A DNA stretch of 64,000 nucleotides from Ktedonospora formicarum (lineage in GTDB: Bacteria; Chloroflexota; Ktedonobacteria; Ktedonobacterales; Ktedonobacteraceae), in assembly GCF_016587355.1 (NCBI RefSeq), contig NZ_BNJF01000004.1, positions 682,001 to 746,000 on the forward strand, given 5' to 3'. Positions 1-8,840 of this stretch are shown here, in pieces. Numbering within the stretch: the first letter of the stretch is position 1; each line of letters begins with the position of its first letter. The notes below the pieces were generated by a model. It saw only the letters and a program-made list of their open reading frames with translations, did not search any database and was not told the origin of the DNA. The position numbers and the translations under genes are program-made.

Positions 1-437
1 TGGGATACCGAATGACTATTCTGTTTATACCATATTCTTCTGCTATTTGCAAGGGGGAGTGAGTGACGCAGGTGAGCCTGCTTTCACAAGCATGAACAGC
101 AACAAGTCTGGTCAGAAAAAGTTGAGCCGTCTCATCAAATGAGCGTTTTCTGACACTCATGATGCTGCTTTTCTGGTATGGAGAGAGACCGGAGGCTTGT
201 GGAGAGGAAGAATTCTTGAACAGTCTCAAAAAACGTACCACAATCAAAATGTCATTTTCTGCGAGATGAGATGAGTCTGTGACACTCACCGCAGAGGTTC
301 TATGAACATCAGCGCAGTGTGCATATCTCATCTCTTGCATTCCTCAAAGCTCGCTTGTTTTTCTGAAAGCGCTTCGAACATCGCTTGTTTGGTTAGGGTT
401 TGCCTTCAGAAAAGGCACGACCTCTGGAGGCCATGGT
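1..437. other. No recognisable gene
   Basis: I see no convincing coding region here. The plus-strand open frame that begins near 302 has no ribosome binding site, has low-complexity composition and runs antisense over the better supported minus-strand small gene at 484-594, so I do not call it. Confidence 0.5.
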
Positions 438-484
438 ATGGGAAGGGAGGAATAGGTGTGGGCTTCACCACTCTTCCTTCCCAT
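438..484 (-). terminator. Hairpin after small gene copy 1
   Basis: The arms 438-446 (ATGGGAAGG) and 476-484 (CCTTCCCAT) are perfectly complementary over 9 bp. On the minus strand this hairpin overlaps the stop codon of the small gene at 484-594, where an intrinsic terminator would be expected. There is no long T-run, so termination is inferred from position and from the similar hairpin after copy 3. Confidence 0.4.
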
Positions 485-594
485 CATACGCTCCTGATCG
501 TGATCCCCAAGATCTCTGCCAAGTCGCGCGTCAGTCGTTCTAGGTCCCTAGCAACTTCAGGTCGCATCAGATGACTAAATTTACAACATACCAT
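484..594 (-). CDS. Conserved 36-aa small protein, copy 1 of 3
   Basis: A short minus-strand frame encodes a peptide whose core reads HLMRPEVARDLERLT, followed by DLAEILGITI. The same peptide is encoded at 6867-6974 and 8841-8948. The DNA differences between the copies fall mostly at third codon positions (for example the GAC/GAT, TTG/CTA/CTG, GCA/GCG and GGG/GGA-type positions), the pattern expected if the peptide is selected. The chosen start is the ATG aligned with the internal ATG of the other copies. This copy alone has a three-residue C-terminal extension (RSV). The peptide should form an amphipathic helix (PEVARDLERLTRDLAEILG) but matches no family I recognise. It could instead be the conserved C-terminus of a lost longer gene. 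Confidence 0.5.
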   Translation of the reverse strand: MVCCKFSHLMRPEVARDLERLTRDLAEILGITIRSV

Positions 595-694
595 ATCTAT
601 CATTCATAGGCCCGTCATATACATATGAGAAGCGCATGTGGAATGCTGTGCTGAAACAATGCTCTTGCCATAGGTGGTAAGTAAGGCGAAGAGC

Positions 695-827
695 GGGTCT
701 CCCGCTCCTTTGGTGAATGATGAGCTTATTGGGTGATTGCCCTTTTTCGCAATCTGCTCCCAGAGCCGTACAGATCTTTTCCTGATCTTGTTATTGCAGA
801 CCTTATCACCAAAGTGGCGGGAGACCC
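695..827. repeat. Spaced 22-bp imperfect inverted repeat
   Basis: The left arm 695-716 begins GGGTCTCCCGC and ends TTTGGTGA. The right arm 806-827 is its reverse complement except for about three central bases. The arms enclose about 90 bp. This could be the ends of a tiny non-autonomous element or a structured RNA. No coding potential is visible between the arms. Confidence 0.5.
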
Positions 828-1048
828 CGTTTATGGGTCAATGACTGGCCGGATTATCCCTGCTGGGAAAGAGGCTCTACGAGGAACGTGAACTCGCCTG
901 AGCAGGGTGGTTCAAGCCGTTGTCCCTACAAATTATCCCGGTCATCCTCACCCTCACGCATCGAACAGTAGGGAATGCTCATGCAACTCGTTGAGCCACA
1001 TCGAATATTTTCTCTAAATAGTAGATATCCTTGTCTTTTCTCTTCAAA

Positions 1049-1080
1049 TACAATACACTTGCAGTAGCAAGTGTATTGTA
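1049..1080. repeat. Perfect 14-bp hairpin
   Basis: TACAATACACTTGC (1049-1062) and its exact reverse complement (1067-1080) are separated by the 4-nt loop AGTA. It lies about 230 bp upstream of the FG-GAP gene start and could be an operator, an attenuator or a terminator of an upstream transcript. There is no adjacent T-run. Confidence 0.6.
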
Positions 1081-1309
1081 GGTAATAAAGAGGTAGGCAT
1101 GATTTCTCATGCTCTAGGGCAGTGACACGCCGCCTGCCTGAGAAAGAGAGGTGCTCTCCTCCCAACCCTCGATCCACCTTTCCCCGGACACTCAGCGCCT
1201 GATCATCGGCCTTCGTAAACCGTGCATCTGTATGCAATGTCTTGAAGCAATCGGCTCCCCATCCTCAAAGGGAGCGGGAGCAGCCATCGCTGAAAGGAGC
1301 CGTGTGGAC

Positions 1310-4300
1310 ATGTCGCAAGAAGAGATGAAGAAGCTCACAGCAAAGGAAATGATGGTGCAAGAAACGGCAGGCGTCTTAGGGAGGCATTCCCAGGTGTCGG
1401 ATGCCGTCAGGAGCATGGGAATGGCAGCCCCCCTGTCGTCCCAGCTATCGTTCCAGGCTACATCTTACCCTGTTGGCAGATTTCCCTCGGGTGTAGCCGT
1501 GGGCGATTTCACGAACGATGGGAACCTGGATATCATTGTTGTTAATGCTCTTGATAACACGGTCTCGGTCTTGCTGAACAATGGGGATGGCACCTTCCAA
1601 GAACCCCCACTGACCTATAACGTTGGCGCAAATCCTGCGGGCGTGGCCGTGGGCGATTTCGCGAACAATGGCTACCTGGATTTCGTCACTGCTAACCAAG
1701 AAGATAACACAGTCTCGTTCTTGCTTCGGCCAGTAGTGCCATGGGCACTGAGCGCTTCCGTTGGCACACGGCCCTCGGGTGTAGCCGTGGGAGATTTTGC
1801 GAACAATGGCTACCTGGGTATCGTCACTGCTAACCAAGATAGCACGGTCTCGGTCTTGCTGACCCCCTTCGGACCCGAATATTCCTATAATGTTGGCCAG
1901 GGTCCTATCGCAGTAGCCGTGGGCGATTTCACGAACGATGGGAACCTGGATATCGTCACTGTTAATGCTCTTGATAGCACGGTCTCGGTCTTGCTGAACA
2001 ATGGGGATGGTACTTTCAAACAGCACCAGGACTATGACGTTGGCGCATTTCCCTGGGGTGTAGCCGTGGGCGATTTCAATGGGGATGGCTACCTGGGTAT
2101 CGTTACTGCCAACAACGATGACCACACGGTCTCGATCCTACTGAACAATGGAGATGGCACCTTCCAAGAACCCCCACTGACATTTCCCGTTGGGCAGGGT
2201 CCTATCGCCGTCGCTGTAGGCGATTTTACAAACGATGGGAACCTGGATATCGTCACTGCCAATTATAACGCCAACACGGTTTCGGTGTTGCTGGGCAATG
2301 GGGATGGTACCTTCCAAGAACCCCCACTAACCTTTCCCGTTGGCTCCGGTCCCTGGGCCTGGAGTGTAGCGGTGGGCGATTTCAATCACGATGGCTACCT
2401 GGATATCGTCACGGCTGACAGCGATGGCAACACGGTTACTGTCCTGCTACAACAACCGCCATCACCGCAATCGCCATCACTGACTGTGCAGGTAAACACG
2501 ATCTATCCCACAGCGCAATCTCCCTTTAGCGGGGCCGTGGCCACGATTAGCGGAGTCGGCAGTGCCAACGATACGACGGCGAGTATCGACTGGGGGGATG
2601 GTACTCCCGCGACCTCGGGGTCGGTGAGTGCTAATCCCGATGGCACGTTGACGGTGAGTGGGACCCATACCTACACCACTTCAGGCCCCTTCACCCTGAC
2701 TGTCATTGCAGACGAGGGAACAACACTCAGTGGTCAGGGGACTGGACAGGCAATCGTACAACCACCACTACCACCACCAGTTGTGCGGGTAAACACGATC
2801 CACGCCACAGCGTTCTTTCCCTTTACCGGGGCCGTGGCCACGATTAATGGGAACTACTCCTACGTGAGGATAGACTGGGGGGATGGGTCTGACCCTACCA
2901 CTGGAGCCGTGAGTGCCAATCCTAATGGCACCTTGACGGTGACCGATACCCATAGCTATGATCCCGGCACTTATACGCTCACGGTGAGCGCAACTGATTC
3001 GCTAGGAGAAAACAGTTTTCAGGGAACTGGTACAGCGATTGTAATACTGCCTGTACAGGCAAATACGATCCATGCCACAGCGCAAGAGCCCTTTGGCGGG
3101 GCCGTGGCTATCATTAGTGGACTCTTCGACTTTGATACGACGGCGAGTATCGAGTGGGGAGATGGCACTGCCACGACCTCGGGGTCGGTGAGCGCCAATC
3201 CTGATGGCACATTGACGGTGAGTGGAACCCATACCTACACCACTCCAGGAACCTTTCCCCTGAACGTCAGTGTGACATCGGGAATAGTCAGTGGTCAGCA
3301 GACTGGCCAGGCGATGGTGTCATCGGGACTGGCTGTGCAGGTGAATACGATCTATTCCACAGAGCAAGTGGACTTTCTCGGGGCCGTGGCCACGATTAGC
3401 GGAGCCTCCAGCGGCCCCCTCTTTGTGACGATCGACTGGGGGGATGGCACTAGTGGCCAACCCAACGTCTTTAGTGAAAACCCTGGTGGCACATTGTCGG
3501 TGATTGCGGAGCATACTTACCTCACTCGAGGGACGTTCGTGCTCACCGTGAGCGTTATTGATGAAGGAGGCGGAGGAAACACTGTCCAGGGGACTGGACA
3601 GGCCATTGTGCAACCGGGATTGGAAGTGCAGGTCAACACGATCCAGGCCACAGCGTATGTGCCCTTTAGCGGGGCCGTGGCCATGATGAGCGGAGCCAGC
3701 AGCGCCAGCGATACGACGGCGTGGATCGGCTGGGGCGATGGTCTTTTTACCTCGGGGACGGTGAGTGCCAATACTGACGGTACCTTGACGGCAAGTGGGA
3801 CGCATACCTACACCACTGCAGGGACCTACACCCTGACCGTCAGTGCGGATGAGGGAACACTCCATGCTCAGGGGACTGGTCAGGCCATTGTGCAATCAGC
3901 ACCAGGCGTACAAGTCGTGCATGTGAACACGATCCAGGCCACAGCACACGTGCCCTTTCACGGAACGGTGGCCACGATTAGTGGAGCCCGCCGCGCCAGC
4001 GATACGAGGGTGATGATCAACTGGGGCGATGGCACTGCCGCGACTCCTGGAACCGTGATAGCCAATCACACCGGCACCTTGAGGGTAAGTGGGAGCCACA
4101 TCTACAGCCGAGGTGGCACCTTCCTCGTCACTATCAAGGTGAAGGAAGGCGCACATACTGTCACTGGGAAGGGTCGAGCCATCGTCAAGGCGGCTCGCCT
4201 GCATGCCCGGGCCTTTGGGGTGCAAAGCCTCACGCCACCGCAAAGCCCCTTTGGCGATGTCTCGATCCCCTCCACAGGAGGCACGCACACGGTGACGGTG

Positions 4301-4753
4301 CCTTCGGTGCGGCTCCCCGGGAACGGCCTCAGTGTGCGAACCATCACCAATAGAGTCTCCGGTGCCCTGACGACAGCGCCTCCCCTTGCCAGTGCCTCCT
4401 CCGAGATCGGTGATCTGCATGGCTTTGGCATTGCCGCCTCGGGCATCACGGCTACGGCTCATGGCGACATGTCTTGGCCCAGTGGGGAACACAAACTGCG
4501 GGGGACAACGACCTTCGCGACGTTGACCATTGGCAGCATGACCTTCCCGGCCCACTTTGCGCCGCAAGCCAATCGGGTGATCCCCTTTGCAGACGGTTCG
4601 GGTACGGTTACGCTCAATGAGCAGACGGTAACCCGGCGAGGCAACCGGCTCTTGGTCGTGGTCAACGCGCTGCATCTCCGGATCACCACAGGCCCTCAAG
4701 TGGGCACGGACATCGTGGTCGGGCATGCGGAAGCGGGTATCACGCTCTCCTAA
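1310..4753 (+). CDS. FG-GAP/VCBS and PKD-like repeat protein
   Basis: The N-terminal part holds about seven FG-GAP/VCBS units (GVAVGDFTNDGNLDI, then NTVSVLLNNGDGTF). These are calcium-binding beta-propeller blades typical of surface or secreted adhesion proteins. Six PKD-like beta-sandwich repeats of about 85-90 residues follow, each starting near VQVNTI and carrying a WGDG motif and a HTY motif. A C-terminal domain of about 180 residues is unassigned. I chose the ATG at 1310 because AAAGGAG precedes it at a good distance; an in-frame start at 1151 would add 53 unlikely residues. No signal peptide or membrane anchor is visible, which is odd for such an architecture, so export is uncertain. 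A strong hairpin follows the stop. The gene appears monocistronic. Confidence 0.85.
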   Translation: MSQEEMKKLTAKEMMVQETAGVLGRHSQVSDAVRSMGMAAPLSSQLSFQATSYPVGRFPSGVAVGDFTNDGNLDIIVVNALDNTVSVLLNNGDGTFQEPPLTYNVGANPAGVAVGDFANNGYLDFVTANQEDNTVSFLLRPVVPWALSASVGTRPSGVAVGDFANNGYLGIVTANQDSTVSVLLTPFGPEYSYNVGQGPIAVAVGDFTNDGNLDIVTVNALDSTVSVLLNNGDGTFKQHQDYDVGAFPWGVAVGDFNGDGYLGIVTANNDDHTVSILLNNGDGTFQEPPLTFPVGQGPIAVAVGDFTNDGNLDIVTANYNANTVSVLLGNGDGTFQEPPLTFPVGSGPWAWSVAVGDFNHDGYLDIVTADSDGNTVTVLLQQPPSPQSPSLTVQVNTIYPTAQSPFSGAVATISGVGSANDTTASIDWGDGTPATSGSVSANPDGTLTVSGTHTYTTSGPFTLTVIADEGTTLSGQGTGQAIVQPPLPPPVVRVNTIHATAFFPFTGAVATINGNYSYVRIDWGDGSDPTTGAVSANPNGTLTVTDTHSYDPGTYTLTVSATDSLGENSFQGTGTAIVILPVQANTIHATAQEPFGGAVAIISGLFDFDTTASIEWGDGTATTSGSVSANPDGTLTVSGTHTYTTPGTFPLNVSVTSGIVSGQQTGQAMVSSGLAVQVNTIYSTEQVDFLGAVATISGASSGPLFVTIDWGDGTSGQPNVFSENPGGTLSVIAEHTYLTRGTFVLTVSVIDEGGGGNTVQGTGQAIVQPGLEVQVNTIQATAYVPFSGAVAMMSGASSASDTTAWIGWGDGLFTSGTVSANTDGTLTASGTHTYTTAGTYTLTVSADEGTLHAQGTGQAIVQSAPGVQVVHVNTIQATAHVPFHGTVATISGARRASDTRVMINWGDGTAATPGTVIANHTGTLRVSGSHIYSRGGTFLVTIKVKEGAHTVTGKGRAIVKAARLHARAFGVQSLTPPQSPFGDVSIPSTGGTHTVTVPSVRLPGNGLSVRTITNRVSGALTTAPPLASASSEIGDLHGFGIAASGITATAHGDMSWPSGEHKLRGTTTFATLTIGSMTFPAHFAPQANRVIPFADGSGTVTLNEQTVTRRGNRLLVVVNALHLRITTGPQVGTDIVVGHAEAGITLS

Positions 4754-4758
4754 TCTGT

Positions 4759-4820
4759 AGCGGCTGCTCTCTGAGGAAGCCCCTCCCTTCCTGAGAGGAG
4801 CTTCCTCAGGGAGAGCCGCT
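4759..4820 (+). terminator. Intrinsic terminator after FG-GAP gene
   Basis: A long hairpin starts 6 nt past the stop. The core stem is CTGAGGAAGC (4771-4780) with GCTTCCTCAG (4800-4809). Outer arms AGCGGCT and AGCCGCT extend it to a stem of about 20 bp with small bulges. Confidence 0.7.
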
Positions 4821-5126
4821 CTTAATGTCAAGATTTACACTCTTTGCACGATCATTTACAAAACGTTGATGGAAAAAGTAAGATGGGGAGCAGCTTCTCA
4901 AGCAGTCAATGGCTGATCTGCTCACTCTTCGCGCCGATTGATCACTCGTCGGATCTTCCCACGGGATGCACAACGAGGTGACAGCAAGCAGGCAATACAT
5001 TGATGGAAGAGGGGTTAAAAGCAGACAAAGCTTCTTCGCCCTCATGACGTGCTCAGAGGGAAGATACACCTCGTTGAAATTGTCTCTTTGTAAGCCATTT
5101 CCTGTAAGAAGCTGTGTGAAAAGGCT
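4821..5126. other. Nothing recognised
   Basis: The 306 bp between the FG-GAP terminator and the transposase show no supported gene. A minus-strand frame here lacks a ribosome binding site and family resemblance. Confidence 0.4.
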
Positions 5127-6532
5127 TTAGGAGCTGTTTTGAGCCAAACGCCTAAGCATGATCCGGATCATGGCGAGATAGATCCAGGCTTCCTCACTGC
5201 TGGGAAGCATTTCATAGTCCTTGCCCAGCCTGCGCCAGGTGGAGAGCCAGGCAAACGTTCGCTCCACAATCCATCGCCATTTGAGCACGTGGAAGCCACT
5301 GGGGCGGATCTGTTCCTTCTCAATGATCGCATCCTTTGGAGCCCAGGTGCCGCGCTGGCCGCTCCAGGGATGCTCAACCACCTCCACCTCCCAGCCGAGC
5401 ATCTCTTTGACCCATTCGATGAAGCCCCCTTTCTTGTAGGCGCTGTCAACCCAGATCAGCTTGAGCCGAGGAAAGCAGCCTTTGAGCGGCTTCAAGAGGG
5501 GCTTCCCACCCTCATGATCTTGGAGACCAGCCTCATGCACCAGCACATGGAGGATCAGGCCCAGGGTATCGACGAGCAGATGCCGCTTGCGCCCTTTCAC
5601 TTTCTTTCCGCCGTCATACCCGCGAACCCCCCTTTTTGACTGGTTTTCACCGATTGGCTATCGATGATTGCCGCACTGGGTGTTGGCTCACGACCCTGCC
5701 TGACCCGGACCTGTTCACGCAAGGTGGTATGCATGCGTTGCCACGTTCCATCCTTGCGCCAGATGCGGAAATAGCTCCAGACGGTGGACCACGCAGGGAA
5801 GTCATGCGGCAACGCTCTCCATTGGCATCCCGTGCGATCCACGTAGAAGATCGCGTTGAGCACCTCGCGCATGTCTGTGGTTCGCGGGCGCCCACCCTCT
5901 TTGGCTGATGGGATCAACGGTTCCAGGATGGCCCACTCCCGGTCAGTCAGGTCGCTGGGGTAACATCGGGATGACCGTCCGCAAGTCGTCTTCGGGGAGA
6001 ATGGCTGTTTCCTCCGCTCTCGCCTTGTAATCCTGTCTTCTTGAGCAGATGGGGTCTCAGGAGATGAGACGGAACCGGAATGGGTCTTGACGTCGGTACT
6101 GTGCTGCCTCCAGCCCTGTCGGTTCAGCAGGCGATAGATCGTGCTGTCATCGACCAGGTGTCCCACGTGCTCCTCAAAGGCGTGGTGGATCTCGGCCACG
6201 GTCACGTTCTCTCCTTGGGCTGCACAGGCCACGAAAGGCTGGAGGAAGGCGTGTTCTTGTTCCAACGTAAGGTATTGACGACGCCGTCCACCTTTCCCAG
6301 GTGTCTCGATGGCCGCCACTCCCTCCCGCTTGTAGGCGGCAATGACCCGGTGGACGGTTGAGACTGACACTCCCACCGTTTTTGCAATGTCCTCAGCTTT
6401 TCGCGGAGCGGTTAACGCTTGATAAATGATCTCCCATAACTTTCGCCGCCAAGGACGCGATTCTCTTTGCATTCGGGCGTACACTGCGCCCTCGGACAGA
6501 TGCGTGGCCGCATGGGTGACTCGATTTCCCAT
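5127..6532 (-). CDS. Chimeric IS630-like/IS5 (IS427-type) transposase, two frames
   Basis: The first frame (5597-6532) starts at an ATG preceded by AAGGGAG. Its first ~150 residues are an IS630-type helix-turn-helix arm (TVGVSVSTVHRVIAAYKREG; winged-helix segment ending LLNRQGWRQ). After a Ser/Thr-rich linker it changes to an IS5/IS427 transposase (YPSDLTDREWAILEPLIP; CQWRALPHDFP; IIDSQSVKTSQKGG). The rest of the DDE domain is in the second frame (5127-5600: GRKRHLLVDTLG; VDSAYKKGG; WIVERTFAWL). The frames join at AAAAAGGGGGG, where a -1 slip gives GYDGGKKVKGRKRH, as in IS5 proteins. This may be programmed frameshifting, common in this IS group, or one missing base. Terminal inverted repeats were not found. 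The fusion could be an IS5 insertion reading in frame from a truncated IS630 gene. Confidence 0.75.
5627..5637 (-). other. Candidate -1 frameshift site
   Basis: The transcript sequence AAAAAGGGGGG lies exactly where the reading frame must move back one base to continue into the DDE domain of the transposase. A-then-G runs are used as slippery sites in IS elements. A missing T just downstream (TT for TTT) would explain the same shift as a sequence error. Confidence 0.45.
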
Positions 6533-6699
6533 CAGCTTGCTCCCTTTCTTTTGTCTTCCTCCTTTCTAGAATACTACGCAGATTGCGAGTCGGCTTGGTA
6601 TCTTTGCATACAGTTTCTAAGGAATTCCCCGACCAGCATCTTACAGTCGTGGTGCAAGAAGGCGAAAACGATAACGACTAAGCGAAAGCATGCAGTTAC

Positions 6700-6759
6700 G
6701 AAGATCTGATCCCGGTTTCTCAGGAGATGTATCTCCTGAGAAACCGGGATCAGATCTTC
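6700..6759. repeat. Perfect 29-bp palindromic hairpin
   Basis: Positions 6700-6728 and 6731-6759 are exact reverse complements with only GT between them, so 60 bp form an essentially perfect cruciform or hairpin. It contains GATCTGATCCCGG, GGTTTCTCAGGAG and their mirror. It lies between the transposase and small gene copy 2. No adjacent T-run or gene end explains it as an ordinary terminator. Confidence 0.8.
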
Positions 6760-6866
6760 CCTCACTACTGATGAAGAAAGATCCATGAAGATAACGGAAG
6801 GGGTATTCATTGAAGAAGGAGAGATGAGCATAAGTTCAAACACCACCTCTTCCCTATCATGCACTT

Positions 6867-6974
6867 CTAGATCGTGATCCCCAAGATCTCCGCTAGGTCG
6901 TATGTCAGTCTTTCTAGGTCCCTAGCAACTTCGGGTCGCATCAGATGACTAAAATCCAAGCACACCATACCCAT
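6867..6974 (-). CDS. Conserved 35-aa small protein, copy 2 of 3
   Basis: The peptide starts MGMVCLDFSHLM and continues PEVARDLERLTYDLAEILGI-TI. It aligns without gaps to copies 1 and 3. Synonymous changes relative to copy 3 include ATC/GTG-type, CTA/CTG and GAC/GAT codons. The region upstream (CGTTTCACACAGGTA, then TTCACATGGGT) is also shared with copy 3, so about 30 bp of leader are part of the repeat. The in-frame TAG shortly upstream limits any longer form to about 50 codons. No Shine-Dalgarno sequence is strong. Confidence 0.55.
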   Translation of the reverse strand: MGMVCLDFSHLMRPEVARDLERLTYDLAEILGITI

Positions 6975-7421
6975 GTGAAAGCGTTTTACCTGTGTGAAAC
7001 GTGATTTTGCAGACTATTAGGATATTGAGTACGCTCTCTGCAAACGTGCATACGTAGTGGTGGAAGCACAAGACAAGCGATTCACTTTCGCTTGCCCCTT
7101 CTCACTGGGCTATTTACTGTACATCCCCTCACTTCCTTACGACAAACCTCTCCCTTCTCGATCATACATGAGATTGAATGGCTGGTTCAATTGCACATGC
7201 CTCTGGTGGTTCTGGTTCCTTCAAAAAGGCGAATTGGAACGCTCCAACGACTCTAGCAGTTCATTGATGATATCGGGGTTGCAGGGTTTTAACGCTTCCA
7301 TCTCTTTGAAGTCAAAGAGCAATGCCACTCTATCTCTTCCCACAGGTATTATTGTATATTCCTTTCTCTCTTGCGTTTACATAGGCACAAGCATCAAAAA
7401 GTGTTTTTATAGAGGGAGATC
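6975..7421. other. Upstream region of pentapeptide gene
   Basis: The first ~40 bp are the conserved leader of small gene copy 2. The rest shows no family-recognisable coding sequence. A plus-strand frame from 7057 overlaps the start of the pentapeptide gene but has no ribosome binding site and no recognisable domain. Confidence 0.4.
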
Positions 7422-8681
7422 ATGCAACAGAAACGCTCTTTTGGGAAACGGCGTTCGTTTATTGTGGCGCTTTGTGTGTGTGTGCTGGGGTTAGGTGGAA
7501 TCGGATATCTTCTGTATCTGGGCTACCAGGCTCCATGGACCGGGTTTTCGGTTCCTGCTTGCTCCGCCAATCAACCGTGTTCATCCAACAAAACATTGTG
7601 GGACTGGCTGCAACTTCTTGTGGTTCCACTTGCCTTAGCTGGCGCTGGCTTTTGGTTCTCACAAGTGCAGAAAAAAAACGAAGTGGAGATTGCGCAAAAG
7701 CAAAAAGAACATGATCTACAGATTGCACAAAAGCAAAAAGAAGCTGAACAAGAGAATACAGAGGAGCGCTATCGCAATGACCAGGCAATTGCCTGGGACA
7801 AACAAAGAGAAGATTTACTGCAAAACTATCTGGATCGTATGTCCGAATTACTATTGCAAGAAAACTTACGAACATCTCAACCAGATGCGGAAGTTCGCAC
7901 CGTGGCACGAGTCAGAACGCTCACGGTGTTAGGTCAGCTTGATACGCCTCGCATCAATCATGTCCTCTCCTTCCTACGGGAAGCAAAGTTGGTTTCAGCC
8001 CAATCTGGCGAAAGTATCGTTTCTTTGAGCCAAGCGGATATGCAAAGCGCCAATTTGCAAGGAATTATAGCTCATGGAATAGACTTTAGCCAAACGAATT
8101 TTCGCAATGCCAATCTCAGCGATGCCAACTTCTTCAGAGCTAATCTCAATCAAGTCGATTTTCGCGACGCAGACCTTCGCAATGCTAACCTCAGCAAAGC
8201 AGACCTTCGCAATGCTAACCTCAGCAAAGCAGATCTTCGCGACGCAGACCTCAGCAGAGCCACCCTTCGCAATGCTAGCCTCAGCAACGCTAACCTCTTC
8301 GGAGCCAACCTCAACAACGTTGCTCTCAGCGATGCCATCCTCCGTTATGCGAACTTTCGCAATGCCGACCTCTTTAAAGCCAACCTCAGCGAAGCAGACC
8401 TTCGCGATGCTAGCCTCAGCGAAGCTAATCTCAGCAATGCCATCCTCAGTAAAGTGGATCTCAGTAATGCTGACCTCAGCGAAGCCAATCTCAGTGGAAC
8501 TATTCTTAGCAATGCCAATCTCAGCAATACTAGCCTTTTCAGAGCCAACCTCAATGGAGCCGATCTTACCAGTACTGACTTCAGTGATTCCGATCTCAGT
8601 GATTCCGATCTCAACGGAGCGAGTATTCAACGAGCATTAAATATCACAGAGGAACAACTCAAGAAAGTAAAAATACGTTAA
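7422..8681 (+). CDS. Membrane-anchored pentapeptide-repeat protein
   Basis: This 419-residue protein has two N-terminal membrane segments (about residues 13-33 and 62-80). A Lys/Glu/Gln-rich coiled coil follows (residues ~84-130, with repeated IAQKQKE units), then a helical region. Residues ~205-405 form a pentapeptide-repeat domain (ANLSNADLSE-type A(D/N)LXX units), which folds as a right-handed quadrilateral beta-helix. The start ATG is preceded by GAGGGAG. The layout resembles cyanobacterial and chloroflexal membrane pentapeptide proteins of unknown role; the helix is presumably cytosolic after the second membrane segment. The internal DNA repeats reflect the peptide repeats. It appears to be a single gene. 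Confidence 0.85.
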   Translation: MQQKRSFGKRRSFIVALCVCVLGLGGIGYLLYLGYQAPWTGFSVPACSANQPCSSNKTLWDWLQLLVVPLALAGAGFWFSQVQKKNEVEIAQKQKEHDLQIAQKQKEAEQENTEERYRNDQAIAWDKQREDLLQNYLDRMSELLLQENLRTSQPDAEVRTVARVRTLTVLGQLDTPRINHVLSFLREAKLVSAQSGESIVSLSQADMQSANLQGIIAHGIDFSQTNFRNANLSDANFFRANLNQVDFRDADLRNANLSKADLRNANLSKADLRDADLSRATLRNASLSNANLFGANLNNVALSDAILRYANFRNADLFKANLSEADLRDASLSEANLSNAILSKVDLSNADLSEANLSGTILSNANLSNTSLFRANLNGADLTSTDFSDSDLSDSDLNGASIQRALNITEEQLKKVKIR

Positions 8682-8784
8682 AACACTATCCCTTTTGCCC
8701 CTTGGGTAGATTGATGTTCCAGTGGCTTCGATCCGGTTGAGGAGGCTGAAAGTATTGCTTGCGAAGGAAAATATTTCTGTCAAT

Positions 8785-8829
8785 AAGGAAGAGGCGTATA
8801 GGTGGCACAAAGCCATGCGCCTCTTCCTT
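8785..8829 (-). terminator. Hairpin after small gene copy 3
   Basis: AAGGAAGAGGCG (8785-8796) and CGCCTCTTCCTT (8818-8829) form a perfect 12-bp stem that begins 11 nt beyond the stop of the small gene on the minus strand. It shares the GGAAGAG-type stem of the hairpin near copy 1. Confidence 0.55.
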
Positions 8830-8840
8830 GTTGACCCTTC

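Larger units (their letters stand above)
595..1309. other. Non-coding stretch with two inverted repeats
   Basis: No gene is supported. The stretch holds a long-range imperfect inverted repeat (695-716 with 806-827) and a perfect 14-bp hairpin (1049-1080), listed separately. It leads into the FG-GAP gene, so that gene's promoter should lie in its right part, but I cannot place one securely. Confidence 0.5.

Noticed and set aside
302..574. Plus-strand 90-codon open frame
   Set aside because: No ribosome site or family; it is antisense to the conserved small gene at 484-594.
6574..6864. Minus-strand 96-codon frame
   Set aside because: It runs straight through the 60-bp palindrome and has no family resemblance; the openness is chance.
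7057..7494. Plus-strand 145-codon frame upstream of the pentapeptide gene
   Set aside because: It overlaps the well supported start at 7422 in another frame and shows no domain or ribosome site.
8100..8600. Regular short DNA repeats resembling a CRISPR-like or satellite array
   Set aside because: They follow the 5-codon period of a pentapeptide-repeat protein in an intact frame and have no constant-repeat/variable-spacer structure.
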